From: Afifella marina DSM 2698
GTDB lineage: Bacteria; Pseudomonadota; Alphaproteobacteria; Rhizobiales; Afifellaceae
Length of the DNA stretch: 64,000 nt
Assembly (NCBI RefSeq): GCF_900102695.1
Contig: NZ_FMVW01000001.1
Coordinates: 1 to 64,000 of the forward strand
Direction: 5' to 3'
Shown: positions 35,101 through 45,001 of the stretch, one piece after another
Numbering within the stretch: the stretch's first letter is position 1
Layout of the letters: each line of letters begins with the position of its first letter
Program-made: the position numbers and the translations under genes
The notes under the pieces: model-generated
What the model saw: the letters and a program-made list of their open reading frames with translations, nothing else
The model's database searches: none
What the model was told of the DNA's origin: nothing

Positions 35101-35561
35101 GGCCGATCGCGGTGATGCTCATCATTCCCTTCGGCTTCGTGGGCGCGACGCTCGGCCATTTGTTCATGGGCTTCGACCTGACGATCCTGTCGCTCTTCGG
35201 TTTGCTGGGACTGGCCGGCATTCTGGTTAACGATTCCATCATTCTCGTGGACCGGCTCGAGGAGCGTTTGAAGGATGGGGATGATCTCGCCGAAGCCGCG
35301 ATCGGGGCGAGCACGGACCGTCTGCGCGCGGTGCTCCTGACCTCGCTGACGACGATTGCCGGGCTTGCTCCGCTTTTGACGGAGACGAGCCTGCAGGCGC
35401 AGTTCCTCTTGCCCATGGCGATCACCATGGTCTTCGGTCTGGGCTTTGCGACCGGGCTCGTGCTCTTCCTCGTGCCGGCGCTGATCGGCATCGGCGGGGA
35501 TATTTCGCGTCTCTTCCGCATCGCCGCGGGACGGCGCGTCTCGGCTTTTGCACGGTCTTGA
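32166..35561 (+). CDS. RND efflux pump inner-membrane permease
   Basis: A 1131-residue RND permease in two repeats, each with a large periplasmic porter domain. Helix 4 of the first half reads GVIVDDAIVVGEH, carrying the proton-relay Asp pair; GILVNDSIILVDR in the second half also keeps an Asp. The start is GTG 32166, overlapping the adaptor stop by four bases. It is about 80-100 residues longer than AcrB-type pumps because two extra hydrophobic segments (about 508-528 and 554-576) lie between the halves. Substrate unknown; divergent members export lipids or metals as well as drugs. Confidence 0.93.
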   Translation: MSAVPPAPPSSPRRDAIPIVELFARHANAANLLMVLMVLFGIFALLKINTQFFPSLETDTISISVSWPGASAEDVESNILEVIEPDVRFLDGVDEMRSYAREGSATISLEFEDGADMQKALSDVEAAVAAITNLPEDAEEPEVSFRQWREAVARLAVTGPYSETALRAIAKKIHDGLIDAGIDSVTYTGFRDRELVVTAEEAELRRLGLTVGDVSTAIAGNSRDLPSGELDASMSRQVRALSDAKDPAAIKEIEVKGFASGERIRVGDFADVNERFDPDDKEGLARGQRAIELYVERSASADTLASARLMNDYLERVRPTLPPDVEILKYDVNADQVADRIMLLVRNGLQGLILVVIILFVFLNGSIAFWVAAGIPIAMMTTLGVMYVSGQTLNMMSLFGLIMMLGVIVDDAIVVGEHTATRSSRGDDGLTAAIRGAGHMMTPVFAASLTTVAAFAPLFLVRGGIGQFIQTLPLVVIAVILASLVECFLVLPGHLAHSLTRVRHFGWSMWRWVFVSLSVAAAVILTLRPGTGELLGLSWLSALGDWFSERPSSLQLLLTVAFAMTVGALIEAVLAALSHRRERSTHRRTALRRGLDNGFEWVRSGPFLRLVRFTYHWRYLTVALAVASFILTIGLLQGGRVAFVFFPSPEAETIRGRVEFNPGTPREEVEETVRRLESALWQASDELSPDKPLIVAAFTTIGSAGRSEGDNLAEFRVQLVTSEARDVRTPTIVRAWQEKAPDLAGIKRFAVYEMRGGPPGRDVDIRFRGGNAADLKKAAEEAAEVLSGFPGVSGVADDLPYGKPELVIRLTPRGAALGLTNEDVGRQVRNALEGAIPRRFADGDEEVTIRVKRKLDGEGTAALRALQLRTPAGFYVPLEEVATLSERQGFASIQRVDGKSSVAVTADVDLAVTNPGAVLASLRESGAVDRIAARYGLDTGFSGRAEEREDAFADLKLGAVIALAVIYILLAWVFASYLRPIAVMLIIPFGFVGATLGHLFMGFDLTILSLFGLLGLAGILVNDSIILVDRLEERLKDGDDLAEAAIGASTDRLRAVLLTSLTTIAGLAPLLTETSLQAQFLLPMAITMVFGLGFATGLVLFLVPALIGIGGDISRLFRIAAGRRVSAFARS

Positions 35562-35577
35562 GACTGCGCGCTCGTTC

Positions 35578-35970
35578 TTAGTGAAGGAGCGCTTTTTGTC
35601 CCGGAAGGTCGAGCGAGAAAGCCGGAATCTCGACGGTGAAGCCGGAGCCCGTCTCGCTCACCATGTCGTAGCTGCCCACCATGATCCCTGAGGGTGTGCT
35701 GAGCGGACAACCGCTCGTGTAGCGAAAAGTCTCGCCCGGCGGGATTTCGGGCTGCTCGCCCACGACGCCCGGTCCGTGAACCTCTTCCGTGCGCCCGAGT
35801 GCATCGGTGATCTGCCAATGGCGCCGCAACAGCTGCACCCGCTCCTGGCCTTCATTGGTGATTTCGATCGTGTAGGCCCAGAAGAACCGGCCCGCCTCGC
35901 GATTGGATTCTTTTTCCAGAAACTCAGGCGCGACGGAGACGGTGATGTTGCGGGTGGTGGCGCGGTACAT
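35578..35970 (-). CDS. apaG: ApaG protein
   Basis: A 130-residue single-domain beta-sandwich protein. Marks: FFWAYTIEITNEGQERVQLLRRHWQITD, VHGPGVVGEQPEIPPGETFRYTSGCPLSTPSGIMVGSY. ApaG is linked to cobalt/magnesium homeostasis and diadenosine tetraphosphate phenotypes in enterobacteria; the biochemical role is unsettled. It is convergent with the RND permease, leaving only 16 bases between their stops. Confidence 0.95.
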   Translation of the reverse strand: MYRATTRNITVSVAPEFLEKESNREAGRFFWAYTIEITNEGQERVQLLRRHWQITDALGRTEEVHGPGVVGEQPEIPPGETFRYTSGCPLSTPSGIMVGSYDMVSETGSGFTVEIPAFSLDLPGQKALLH

Positions 35971-36119
35971 GGTCGATCCGATTCTTTGCGGCGCTTTTTG
36001 CGTGACGTGGTCACACAGCGCAAGCTCTTTGCGTCTCGGCGGAGCGCTCCGCTAAGGATTTGTTTACCACGCGCCTCGTGCTAAAGTTGTATCTCTGGCG
36101 GGCTTGAAGGGGGGCGAGC

Positions 36120-38354
36120 TTGCAAGGGGAAAGTCCGGGTATCCGCCGCATCGGCGGCGGGTCGCGTCAACCTGTGTCCGTGCCGCCGAGACGGGCCTTT
36201 CCGGCGGTTTCCCGCACCGCACGTACTTCGCCGTCCGCTCCATCTCCTGCCGATTTGCACCGCCCAGGCAGAGCGGCGCTGCCGGCCGATATCGCTTTCC
36301 TCGCCGGGCGCGGCCTCACGCCGAGAACCCTCGCTCTCGCGGCCCAGCTCGCGAGACAGCGCGGAACCGCAGCCAGCCAGGAATTGATGGCTCTGCCGGG
36401 CTTTTCACGCACCCTCTACTGGCGGCTTCTTGCCGAGCATCTTGAACTGCCTTTCATCGGCGAAGGCGAGCCGGTGACGCTCCTGCCGGAGGCCCTGCCG
36501 CCGACTGTGGAAACCATCGCCAGATCCAGGCAAATGCTCGTTGAGAAGGACGCTGCGCGCGTCCTCGTGCTCGCACCTGAGGGGCCCGCCCGGGTCGAGG
36601 AATTGCAGCGCCTTTTGGCGGGGCGGCCCGAGCTCAAAGAGCGCTTTGCGATCGCCGATCCGGCGACGATCCAGGCCTGCCTTCTGGCGCGCAACGACGC
36701 CGGCCTTGCCTATTGCGCCGCGCATCGGCTGGCACGCGCAAAGCCGCAGCTCTCGGCGCTTCTCTGCAGCTCGCCAAAAGGACGGCTCGCGATCGCTGCG
36801 GCGCCGATGGCCTTGATCGCTCTGATCCTCGTCTCGCCCCTGCCCTCCGGGCGCATCGTCGCGGTGCTTTTGAGTGTCTTCTTCTTTCTTTCCATGCTGC
36901 TCAAATCGGCCATTGCCTTCCTGCAGACGACCGAACGGCCTGCCTCGCCTTTGAGAGATGCGGATCTGCCGAGCTACACGGTCCTCGTGCCGCTCTACCG
37001 CGAGGCCGGGATCGTGCCTGATCTCATTTCCCATCTCGATCGCATCGATTATCCCTCCTCGAAGCTGCAATGCCTCCTCTTGATCGAGGCCGAGGACGAG
37101 GCAACGCTTGCCGCCGCAAGGCTTCATGCGTGCCATCCGCGGTACCAGATCGTCGCCGTTCCGCCGCAGGAGCCGCGTACGAAACCGAAGGCTCTCGTCT
37201 ATGGCCTGCCCTTCGCCACAGGGCGCCTCGTGGTCGTCTATGACGCGGAAGATCGCCCCGAACCCGATCAACTGCGCAAGGCGGCGGCCGCCTTTGCGAA
37301 TGACCCGGCACTTGGGTGCGTGCAGGCGCGGCTCACCATCGACAACACCGAGAACGTCATCTCGAAGCTGTTTGCCCTCGAATATGCGGCCAATTTCGAC
37401 GTGTTCCTGCCGGCCCTCGCCGAGTGGCGGATGCCGCTCCCGCTCGGTGGCACATCCAACCATTTTCCGCTCGCTGTCCTGAAGAGGATCGGGGCCTGGG
37501 ATCCCTTCAACGTCACCGAGGATGCCGATCTCGGAATCAGGCTCGCGCGCTACAAGTATCGCAGCATCACGATCGCCTCGCGCACCTTCGAGGAAGCGCC
37601 GGTTTCGCTTTCGCAATGGATGGGACAGCGCCGTCGTTGGGTGAAGGGCTGGATGCAGTCTCTCCTTGTCGCCATGTGGCCGGCGCAGGGCTCTGCACCA
37701 GCTCTGACTGCTAAGGACCGCCTGGCGGTTCTGGCCATTCTGGGGATGGGCGTTGCCGGACTGCTTGCCTACGCACCTGCCTGCCTTGTCGGCCTCCTGG
37801 CGGCGTTGTCCTTCGGCGGCATGCCGGAGCCGGACGGCCTCCTCTCCTGGAGCCTTTTCGCCACGAATTTCCTCAACGTGACGGTGCTCGTCCTGTCCTC
37901 GGCGATTATGGCCTTCCGCGGGCTGCGATCGGTGGGACGGCCGGACCTCGTGCCCATGATTGCGCTCCTGCCCTTTTATTGGCTGGCGATGTCGCTCGCC
38001 TCCTGGCAGGCGTTCTTCCAGCTCCTGCGCCGCCCGTTTCTGTGGGAGAAGACGGCCCACGGGCTGTCGAGGGCGCGCGGGATGAGGCCCGATACTCCAA
38101 GCGCCACGGGGACATTGCTCAGCGGTTCATGGTTGAGTGCGCCGTTGCGCAAATGGACATGGCTCGCAAGCCGCTGCCTGGGTCTGCGATTTGCGAGACG
38201 ACAGGTTGTGCCACCTCCAACCATCCTTCGCCCGCGCGGCTCTGATGCGAAACGTTCCGGACCTTGGGGTGCAAGTCCTGCGGGCCAATTTCGGCGGCTC
38301 CGGTTGAGCCTAAGACGGCTTATGGTTAGAAAAGCCGTCCACCCTGGAAGCTGA
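36120..38354 (+). CDS. GT2 membrane glycosyltransferase (cellulose-synthase-like) with extra N-terminal domain
   Basis: A 744-residue membrane polysaccharide synthase-like enzyme. The processive GT2 motifs are complete: D375/D378 in VYDAED, D468 in TEDAD, and Q503..R506-W507 (QRRRW). Two helices (about 225-270) precede and several follow (540-650) the catalytic domain. The N-terminal 220 residues are cytoplasmic; residues 55-125 resemble the MshEN/GspE-N fold that in some proteins binds cyclic-di-GMP. The start is TTG at 36120 with AAGGGGGG upstream. It has no PilZ domain or bcs partner genes nearby. Product unknown. Confidence 0.88.
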   Translation: MQGESPGIRRIGGGSRQPVSVPPRRAFPAVSRTARTSPSAPSPADLHRPGRAALPADIAFLAGRGLTPRTLALAAQLARQRGTAASQELMALPGFSRTLYWRLLAEHLELPFIGEGEPVTLLPEALPPTVETIARSRQMLVEKDAARVLVLAPEGPARVEELQRLLAGRPELKERFAIADPATIQACLLARNDAGLAYCAAHRLARAKPQLSALLCSSPKGRLAIAAAPMALIALILVSPLPSGRIVAVLLSVFFFLSMLLKSAIAFLQTTERPASPLRDADLPSYTVLVPLYREAGIVPDLISHLDRIDYPSSKLQCLLLIEAEDEATLAAARLHACHPRYQIVAVPPQEPRTKPKALVYGLPFATGRLVVVYDAEDRPEPDQLRKAAAAFANDPALGCVQARLTIDNTENVISKLFALEYAANFDVFLPALAEWRMPLPLGGTSNHFPLAVLKRIGAWDPFNVTEDADLGIRLARYKYRSITIASRTFEEAPVSLSQWMGQRRRWVKGWMQSLLVAMWPAQGSAPALTAKDRLAVLAILGMGVAGLLAYAPACLVGLLAALSFGGMPEPDGLLSWSLFATNFLNVTVLVLSSAIMAFRGLRSVGRPDLVPMIALLPFYWLAMSLASWQAFFQLLRRPFLWEKTAHGLSRARGMRPDTPSATGTLLSGSWLSAPLRKWTWLASRCLGLRFARRQVVPPPTILRPRGSDAKRSGPWGASPAGQFRRLRLSLRRLMVRKAVHPGS

Positions 38355-38571
38355 GCTTCCTTTCCCGCAGATGGCCGCCTCTGTCTCTGGCCGCGCTTCT
38401 TTGACACTTTCTGTCGTTCAACTGTGATTTTTGCCGACAAGATTCGCGTTCACAGGCTCCTCGTTGGCGCTTTTATTCGCAAGCTCGGCCACATTGTGAC
38501 CTTCCCCGAGCGAACCCCCGGCATAGGTTTTGCATCTGCGGCGTTGAACCCATGAGGATTTGAGAACAGGC

Positions 38572-40050
38572 ATGGCACGACTCATCGATTCCGACCACCA
38601 CGCCTCGCTGAAGGATTACGAGCGCATCGCGCATCTGAGCAACGATGTGCGCGATCTCCGCGACGAGGCTGAAATGCTCCTGCCGAAATTGCAGGGGCGG
38701 CGTGTCTGGATGGTCAACTCGACGGCTCATGGCGGCGGCGTTGCGGAGCTTTTGCCGCCGTTGATCACCCTGCTGCGCGAACTCGGCGTCGACGCCAACT
38801 GGCTCGTCATGGAAAGCGACGAGGACGAGTTTTTCCGCCTCACCAAACAGATCCACAATCTCATCCATGGGGCGGGGGACCCCGATCTCAGTAACGGCGC
38901 CCATGCGCTTTACGAGAAGGTGAGCCATTCGGTGGCGGCCCGTCTCGCCGAGTTCGTGAAGCCGAACGACGTTCTCGTCATCCACGATCCGCAGCCGCTC
39001 GGAGCCGGCGCGCTTCTGCGCGAGCGCATGGATCTGACCGCCATTTGGCGCTGCCATATCGGCCTCGACGAGGAGACGCCGGAAACCATCGCCGCCTGGG
39101 ATTTCCTGGAGCAATGGGCGGTGAAATACGACCACACGGTCTTCACGGCGCCGGAATATATCCCGCGCTGCCTCGCCGGACGGGCCAGCATCATCCATCC
39201 CTCCATCGATCCCTTGAGCCACAAGAACCGGGATCTGCCGGTGCACAAGCTCGCCGGCATCCTAGCCAATGGCGGTCTGATCACGGCGACCGGCCCGACA
39301 TTGACGCCGCCTTTCGAAGAGCGTGCGCAACGGCTGCAGAGGAGCGGAGAATGGGCGCCGGCGACCGAGCCTGAAGACCTCGGCCTTCTCTTCCGACCCA
39401 TCGTCACGCAGGTGTCCCGCTGGGACCGTCTCAAGGGCTGGGTGCCTTTGATGCAGGGCTTCGTGAAGATGAAAGAAGCCTTGAAGACGAACACGCTGAG
39501 CGAGGAGGAGCGCCTCCCGCTCGACCTGGCGCGGCTGGTGCTCGCCGGTCCCGACCCGGAATCGGTGACCGACGATCCGGAAGGTCTAGAGGCGCTGCAA
39601 GAGGTGATGGACACCTACCTCTCGCTCGACCCCGACCTGCAGGACGCGATCGCCGTCATCTCCCTGCCGATGACCTCGCCCGTCAACAACGCCCTCCTTG
39701 TCAACGCGCTGCAGCGCTGCTCGGATATCGTCGTGCAGAATTCGGTCCGCGAAGGTTTCGGCCTGACGGTCACGGAGGCGATGTGGAAACGCGCGGCGAT
39801 TGTCGGCTCGCAGGCGGCGGGTCTTCGCCAGCAGATCCGGCCGGATCTCGATGGCCGCCTCGTCAAGGATGCCCACGACACGGACGACATCGCCCGCACG
39901 CTGACCGAGCTTTTGCTTGACCAGGAGCACCGGGACGCCTTTGGCCTGAGCGCGCAGCAGCGCGTCCACAACGAGTTCCTGGTTTTCGCCCATGTGCGCA
40001 ACTGGCTGCGCGTCCTCACCGAGACGCTCGACGGTCGCGCCGCTGCCTGA
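38572..40050 (+). CDS. TreT/trehalose-synthase-like glycosyltransferase (GT4)
   Basis: A 492-residue GT-B glycosyltransferase resembling TreT and trehalose phosphorylase/synthase: the N-terminal GGGVAELLPPLITLLRELGVDANW, the acceptor-site WRCHIGLDE, VSRWDRLKGW, and the donor-site EGFGLTVTEAMWKR. TreT joins glucose from a nucleotide sugar to glucose. The family is used for trehalose synthesis or breakdown under stress. ATG 38572 is chosen; a TTG at 38560 is an alternative. It is next to a catalase gene on the same strand, though separate hairpins between them argue for separate transcripts. Confidence 0.85.
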   Translation: MARLIDSDHHASLKDYERIAHLSNDVRDLRDEAEMLLPKLQGRRVWMVNSTAHGGGVAELLPPLITLLRELGVDANWLVMESDEDEFFRLTKQIHNLIHGAGDPDLSNGAHALYEKVSHSVAARLAEFVKPNDVLVIHDPQPLGAGALLRERMDLTAIWRCHIGLDEETPETIAAWDFLEQWAVKYDHTVFTAPEYIPRCLAGRASIIHPSIDPLSHKNRDLPVHKLAGILANGGLITATGPTLTPPFEERAQRLQRSGEWAPATEPEDLGLLFRPIVTQVSRWDRLKGWVPLMQGFVKMKEALKTNTLSEEERLPLDLARLVLAGPDPESVTDDPEGLEALQEVMDTYLSLDPDLQDAIAVISLPMTSPVNNALLVNALQRCSDIVVQNSVREGFGLTVTEAMWKRAAIVGSQAAGLRQQIRPDLDGRLVKDAHDTDDIARTLTELLLDQEHRDAFGLSAQQRVHNEFLVFAHVRNWLRVLTETLDGRAAA

Positions 40051-40108
40051 TCGTCAAACACCTCAACGTGGATCTCCTGATCGGGCAGTTCCTGCTCGGG
40101 GTGCATAA

Positions 40109-40137
40109 GCCGGGCGGTGATTTTAACACCGCCCGGC
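40109..40137 (+). terminator. Strong hairpin after the TreT-like gene
   Basis: GCCGGGCGGTG (40109-40119), loop ATTTTAA, CACCGCCCGGC (40127-40137): a perfect 11-bp stem 59 bases past the stop codon. No T-run follows, so it may be a 3' stabiliser or Rho-aided terminator. Confidence 0.6.
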
Positions 40138-40266
40138 CTCTCGAGAGGCTGGCCAGGGAGATGGTTCGTCCACCAGAGCGACAAGATCGCGGCCGACACG
40201 GATGCATCATCCACCGATCGGCCACTTCCGTTGCGCAGCTAAAGAAAGTCTCCACGATGTGAGGGA

Positions 40267-40286
40267 ACGGGCCCATCGGGGCCCGT
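40267..40286 (+). promoter_or_regulatory. Hairpin in the catalase leader
   Basis: ACGGGCCC (40267-40274), loop ATCG, GGGCCCGT (40279-40286): a perfect 8-bp stem 50 bases upstream of the catalase ATG, probably in its 5' leader or ending any read-through from upstream. Confidence 0.45.
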
Positions 40287-40335
40287 GTTGCGCCTGAGAC
40301 AGACAATCGACAGCCCGCATCGAGGAGACAGTCTC

Positions 40336-42453
40336 ATGGCAAGATCTGATCAGGATATGAAACCCGTCGACTTCGCCGATCAGAAGGTGCTGCGCGGCAC
40401 GGGCGGCGAAGTGCATCAGGTTGCGACTGGCAAGAGCAAGCCGCTGACGACGGCGCAGGGTGTCCCCGTCTCCGACGATCAGAACTCACTGAAAGCCGGC
40501 CGCCGCGGCCCGACGCTTCTGGAAGACCAGCATTTCCGCGAGAAGATCTTCCATTTCGACCACGAGCGGATCCCGGAGCGCGTCGTGCATGCGAGAGGCT
40601 TCGGCGCGCATGGCTATTTCGAGACCTACGAGAGCCTGTCCGACATCACGGCAGCCGATCTCTTTCAGCGGCCGGGCGAGAAGACGGATGTCTTCGTGCG
40701 CTTCTCGACGGTGGCCGGCAACAAAGGCTCGGCCGATCTCGCCCGCGACGTGCGCGGTTTCGCTGTGAAATTCTACACGAAAGAAGGCAACTGGGACATC
40801 GTCGGCAACAACATCCCGGTCTTCTTCATCCAGGATGCGATCAAGTTCCCCGACCTCATCCATTCCGCCAAGCAGGAGCCCGATCGCGGATTTCCGCAAG
40901 CGCAGACGGCGCACGACAATTTCTGGGATTTCATCTCGCTGACGCCGGAATCGATCAACATGGCGCTGTGGATCATGTCCGACCGCACGATCCCGCGCTC
41001 GTTCCGTTTCATGGAGGGTTTCGGCGTCCACACCTTCCGCTTCGTCAATGCCGAGGGCAAATCGACCTTCGTCAAGTTCCACTGGAAGCCGAAGCAGGGC
41101 ATGCAATCGGTCATCTGGAACGAGGCGTTGAAACTGAACGGCGCCGACCCGGATTTCCATCGCCGCGACCTGTGGGACGCGATCAAGATGGGCGATTATC
41201 CCGAATGGGAGCTCGGCCTGCAGCTCTTCGACGAGGATTTTGCCGAGAAGTTCGATTTCGACGTGCTCGATGCGACGAAGATCATTCCCGAAGAAGAGGT
41301 GCCGGTGAAGCCGGTCGGGCGCATGGTCTTAAACCGCTGCGTCGACAATTTCTTCGCCGAAACCGAGCAGGTCGCCTTCCATACGGGCAATCTCGTGCCG
41401 GGCATCGACTTCACCAACGATCCGCTCCTGCAGGGGCGCAATTTCTCCTACCTCGACACGCAGCTGTCGCGTCTCGGCTCCACCAATTTCACACATCTGC
41501 CGGTGAATGCCCCGCGCTGCCCCTTCCACCATTTCCAGCAGGACGGTCATATGGCGTTCCACAATCCGGTGGGGCGCGCCAATTACGAGCCGAATTCCTG
41601 GAGCGGCGAGGAAGGCGGGCCGCGCGAGGATCCGAAAAGGGGCTTTGCCTCGCATCCGGAAGCCCTCGAAGGCGAGAAGAGCCGCGTCCGCTCCGAAACC
41701 TTCGCCGACCATTACAGCCAGGCCCGGCAGTTCTACATCTCACAGACGGAGGTTGAGCAGGGGCATATCGCTTCCGCGTTCACGTTCGAACTCTCCAAGG
41801 TGGAGACGCTTGAAATCCGTGCCCGCATCGTCGCCCATCTGAGGAACGTCGATGAGGATCTGGCGAAAAAGGTGGCGGACGGGCTGCGCCTCAAGGAGAT
41901 GCCGGAGCCGATCGAAGCGGCCATGCCGACGAAGACGGAACTCAAGACCTCGCCCAAGCTCTCCATCATTTTGAACGGCCCGGAGAGTTTTGCCGGCCGC
42001 AAGCTCGGTGTGCTCGTCACGGATGGTGTCGATATCGATCTCGTGAAAGCACTGAAATCGGCAGTTGAGGCGGAAGACGCGATGATCGAATTCGTGGCAC
42101 CGATGGTGGGCGGTGTCGAAGCCTCCGACGGCACCTGGATCGAGGCCGACGAGAAGATCGATGGCGGGCCTTCCGTCCTCTACGATGCGGTGGCGATCCT
42201 TGCCTCCGAGGATGCGGTTGCCGCGCTTGCCAATATGCCGCCGGCAAAGGATTTCGTCTCCGACGCCTTCGTGCATTGCAAGTTCATCGGCTATTCGCAG
42301 GCGGCGAAGATGCTCTTCGAGAAGGCGGGAATTGCCTCCGACATGGATGCGGGCTGCGTTGCCCTCTCGGGCGCCGGCGAGGCGAAGAACTTCGTGAAGA
42401 GCCTCGGCAAGCTGCGCGTCTGGGACCGCGAGCCGAAAGTGAGCGCAGGCTGA
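40336..42453 (+). CDS. katE: Large-subunit catalase (KatE/HPII type)
   Basis: A 705-residue monofunctional haem catalase of clade 2. The active-site His is H85 in [14 protein letters not shown], and the haem-ligand Tyr is Y372 in NFSYLDTQ; the residue after the motif Arg is Asn where most catalases have Leu, Val or Met. Residues from about 550 form the C-terminal flavodoxin/DJ-1-like domain that defines large-subunit catalases ([15 protein letters not shown]). It disproportionates hydrogen peroxide in the cytoplasm. The ATG at 40336 follows GAGGAG. It is terminated by a clear hairpin at 42478. Confidence 0.96.
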   Translation: MARSDQDMKPVDFADQKVLRGTGGEVHQVATGKSKPLTTAQGVPVSDDQNSLKAGRRGPTLLEDQHFREKIFHFDHERIPERVVHARGFGAHGYFETYESLSDITAADLFQRPGEKTDVFVRFSTVAGNKGSADLARDVRGFAVKFYTKEGNWDIVGNNIPVFFIQDAIKFPDLIHSAKQEPDRGFPQAQTAHDNFWDFISLTPESINMALWIMSDRTIPRSFRFMEGFGVHTFRFVNAEGKSTFVKFHWKPKQGMQSVIWNEALKLNGADPDFHRRDLWDAIKMGDYPEWELGLQLFDEDFAEKFDFDVLDATKIIPEEEVPVKPVGRMVLNRCVDNFFAETEQVAFHTGNLVPGIDFTNDPLLQGRNFSYLDTQLSRLGSTNFTHLPVNAPRCPFHHFQQDGHMAFHNPVGRANYEPNSWSGEEGGPREDPKRGFASHPEALEGEKSRVRSETFADHYSQARQFYISQTEVEQGHIASAFTFELSKVETLEIRARIVAHLRNVDEDLAKKVADGLRLKEMPEPIEAAMPTKTELKTSPKLSIILNGPESFAGRKLGVLVTDGVDIDLVKALKSAVEAEDAMIEFVAPMVGGVEASDGTWIEADEKIDGGPSVLYDAVAILASEDAVAALANMPPAKDFVSDAFVHCKFIGYSQAAKMLFEKAGIASDMDAGCVALSGAGEAKNFVKSLGKLRVWDREPKVSAG

Positions 42454-42477
42454 GCACAGCGCGAGAATGACAACAGG

Positions 42478-42507
42478 AAGGCGCGGCGTCCCAGTCGCGC
42501 CTTTTTT
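42478..42507 (+). terminator. Rho-independent terminator of katE
   Basis: AAGGCGCG (42478-42485), ten-base loop, CGCGCCTT (42496-42503), then a run of T to 42507. It lies 24 bases after the catalase stop. Confidence 0.88.
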
Positions 42508-42548
42508 GTCTGCAAGCGGCCTTTGCGAAAAAGTCAGCGCCTGCGGCG

Positions 42549-42944
42549 TCACTCCGACAAAAAGGCGCCGATGATGGCGACAACCTTGTCGGCCGCAAAC
42601 AGCTCGTCCGGGCGGCCGAGCTGCGACAAGCCGTAACCGAGCGTGTCCTGCGAGGAGCCATACATCGGCGAGGAATCGATGACCCGTCCTCCGCTGTCGA
42701 AGAAGGCCTGCATCACCTGCGCGCTGCGCTTGAGGAGCACCGGATCTTTGCCGACATTGAAGGTGATCCAGGTGCCGAGGCCGACAGCGGGGATCATCTC
42801 GCCGCTGGAGGGGATCTTCCGCATGCCGGCCTCAACCGCCTGCGCCTGTGAAGGGCGGTTCGGCAGGGTGGAGGCAAGGGCGAGTGCCGCGCTGCCGGAA
42901 AGAAGCGCGCGCCGGCTCAAAGAGGGCGTGTTGAGATCGTCCAT
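42549..42944 (-). pseudogene. Truncated Tat-exported aldo/keto reductase
   Basis: A 131-residue remnant. It starts with a twin-arginine signal (SRRALLSGSAALALAS) followed by the beginning of an aldo/keto reductase barrel: GEMIPAVGLGTWITFNVG, then GGRVIDSSPMYGSSQDTLGYGL with the catalytic Asp and Tyr region. After LFAADKV it runs into VAIIGAFLSE and stops. Full-length members are about 320-340 residues, so two thirds of the barrel, including the Lys/His site and NADPH-binding end, are gone. Only 41 bases separate the stop from the catalase terminator, so the 3' part was deleted. Confidence 0.8.
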
Positions 42945-43037
42945 CGCCTCTATCTGGCGTCACAACGCAAGCCCGCAAAGGAGCGGGCCTCAACAAGCCG
43001 TGAGGCGTCCGGAGATCTCGGGAAGCGAGAGGAGGAT

Positions 43038-43112
43038 TGGAGCGGGCGATCGGGATCGAACCGACGACATTCAGCTTGGGAAGCTGACGTTCTACCACTG
43101 AACTACGCCCGC
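43038..43112 (-). tRNA. tRNA-Gly (anticodon CCC)
   Basis: A complete cloverleaf on the minus strand: acceptor GCGGGCG/CGCCCGC, D stem GTTC/GAAC, anticodon stem TCAGC/GCTGA with loop TTCCCAA (anticodon CCC), five-base variable loop, T arm GTCGG-TTCGATC-CCGAT. The 3' CCA is encoded (43040-43038). It reads GGG glycine codons. Confidence 0.97.
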
Positions 43113-43213
43113 GGCCGGGTCGCAAATTGGCTGCGGGCGGCCCTCCCGTCAAGCAGGATCGGAAGGGCCGCTCAATTTTCTCGGGTGCGTTTCTCTGGCG
43201 AGCCGATCGGCGG

Positions 43214-44824
43214 TTACGCGGCGAGCTTGCCTTCGAGCGCCTTTGCGATCAGCGCCCGCGTCTCGCCGATGCCGTAAAGCGCCACGAAGGAGCCGAAGCG
43301 CGGCCCCTGATCCTGGCCGAGAAGCACCTGATAGAGCGCCTGGAACCAGTCGCGGAGATTGCCGAAGTCGTGCGCTTTGCCGACGGCATAGACCTCGTTC
43401 TGGATCTCCTCGCCGCTGGCATTGTCCGGCAGGGCCGAAAGGCGCTGGTCGAGATCGGCCAGAGCGGCCTTCTCGGTGTCCGTCGGCGCGCGGAAGCTCT
43501 TCGTCGGTTTGACGAAATCGTTGTAGTAGCGGATCGCGTAGCCGACGAGCTCATTGAGCGCCGGATGGCTTTCCGCACTCGCCCCCGGCGCATAGCGGGA
43601 GATGAAGCCCCAGAGAACCCGGGCGTCTTCGGAATTCGACGCCGAGACGAGGTTGAGGAGCATGGCGAAGGAGACCGGCATCTCCACTTCGGGCGGCTGA
43701 CCCGAATGGATGTGCCAGACCGGATTAACGATCTTCTGCTCCGGCGCCTGCGCCTCATAGGCGGCAAGGTGCGAGAAATACTCATCGACCGCCCGCGGGA
43801 TGACGTCGAAATAAAGCCGCTTCGCCGAGCGCGGCTTCTGGAACATGTAGAGCGCCAGGCTCTCCGGCGAGGCATAGGCGAGCCATTCGTCGATGGTGAG
43901 CCCGTTGCCGCGCGACTTTGAGATTTTTTCGCCGTTCTCGTCGAGGAAGAGCTCGTAATTGAAGCCCTCCGGCGGGTTGCCGCCGAGAGCCCGGCAGATC
44001 TGCGAGGAGAGGCGGACGGAATCGATGAGATCCTTGCCAGCCATTTCGTAATCGACGCCAAGTGCCGTCCAGCGCAGCGCCCAATCGGCCTTCCACTGGC
44101 ACTTCACCTGTCCGCCTGTGACGCCGACCGTCACTTCCTCTTTCGTCTGCGGATCGAGATAGGTGATGGTGCCGGCTTCAGGATCGCGCGCGATCGTCGG
44201 CACCTGCAGGACGATGCCGGTCCGCGGGCAGATCGGCAGAAAGGGCGAATAGGTGGCGCGCCGTTCCTCACCCAGCGTCGGCAGAATGATCGCCCGCACT
44301 TTCTCATAGACGGAGAGCATCTTGAGGAGCGTCTCGTCGAAGCGGCCGCTCTTGTAGTAATCCGTCGCCGAGGCGAATTCGTAGTCGAAGCCGAACTTGT
44401 CGAGAAAGGCGCGAAGCCGCGCATTGTTCGCCCGTCCGAAGCTGTCGTACTCGTTGGAGAACGGGTCGGGCACCTCCGTCAGCGGCTTGCCGAGATGCGC
44501 CTCCATCATCTCCCGGTTAGGCACGTTCTCCGGCACCTTCCGGAGCCCGTCCATGTCGTCGGAAAAGCAGAGGAGGCGGGTCGGCACGCTGTCCTTGGTC
44601 AGGATGCGGAAGGCGTGGCGCACCATCGTCGTGCGCGCCACCTCGCCGAAGGTGCCGATATGCGGCAGGCCGGAAGGGCCATAGCCCGTTTCAAACAGGA
44701 TCTCGCGCTTTTCTCCGCCACGTTTCTCCAGCCGGTCGATCAGCTTGCGCGCTTCCTCGAAAGGCCAGGCCTTCGAGACTTGTGCGGCGGCGAGCCATTC
44801 TTCGGGCAGAGCTTGGGCAGACAT
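43214..44824 (-). CDS. lysS: Lysyl-tRNA synthetase, class I
   Basis: A 536-residue class I LysRS, the archaeal-type enzyme used by alphaproteobacteria instead of the class II enzyme. The HIGH-type signature is H55-I-G in [11 protein letters not shown] and the KMSKS-type loop is K300-I-S-K-S. It charges tRNA-Lys with lysine. The ATG at 44824 is natural for the family; no alternative is better. It lies 101 bases downstream, in the same orientation, from the start of the tRNA-Gly gene. Confidence 0.96.
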   Translation of the reverse strand: MSAQALPEEWLAAAQVSKAWPFEEARKLIDRLEKRGGEKREILFETGYGPSGLPHIGTFGEVARTTMVRHAFRILTKDSVPTRLLCFSDDMDGLRKVPENVPNREMMEAHLGKPLTEVPDPFSNEYDSFGRANNARLRAFLDKFGFDYEFASATDYYKSGRFDETLLKMLSVYEKVRAIILPTLGEERRATYSPFLPICPRTGIVLQVPTIARDPEAGTITYLDPQTKEEVTVGVTGGQVKCQWKADWALRWTALGVDYEMAGKDLIDSVRLSSQICRALGGNPPEGFNYELFLDENGEKISKSRGNGLTIDEWLAYASPESLALYMFQKPRSAKRLYFDVIPRAVDEYFSHLAAYEAQAPEQKIVNPVWHIHSGQPPEVEMPVSFAMLLNLVSASNSEDARVLWGFISRYAPGASAESHPALNELVGYAIRYYNDFVKPTKSFRAPTDTEKAALADLDQRLSALPDNASGEEIQNEVYAVGKAHDFGNLRDWFQALYQVLLGQDQGPRFGSFVALYGIGETRALIAKALEGKLAA

Positions 44825-45001
44825 TTTTCATCCTGGTGGTTGCGCGATCGGGGCCGAGGCCGGGTCGTCAAGAGCCGGTGCCGCAATCTGGGAGCGCAGC
44901 TCTAGCGCAAGGAAAGCGTTGCGTCGAGGCGCAGGCCAGCTTGCGCTGGAGCCTCCGCGAACATAGCTACCCGACAATGTCAGCCGGCCAAGGAGCCCAG
45001 A

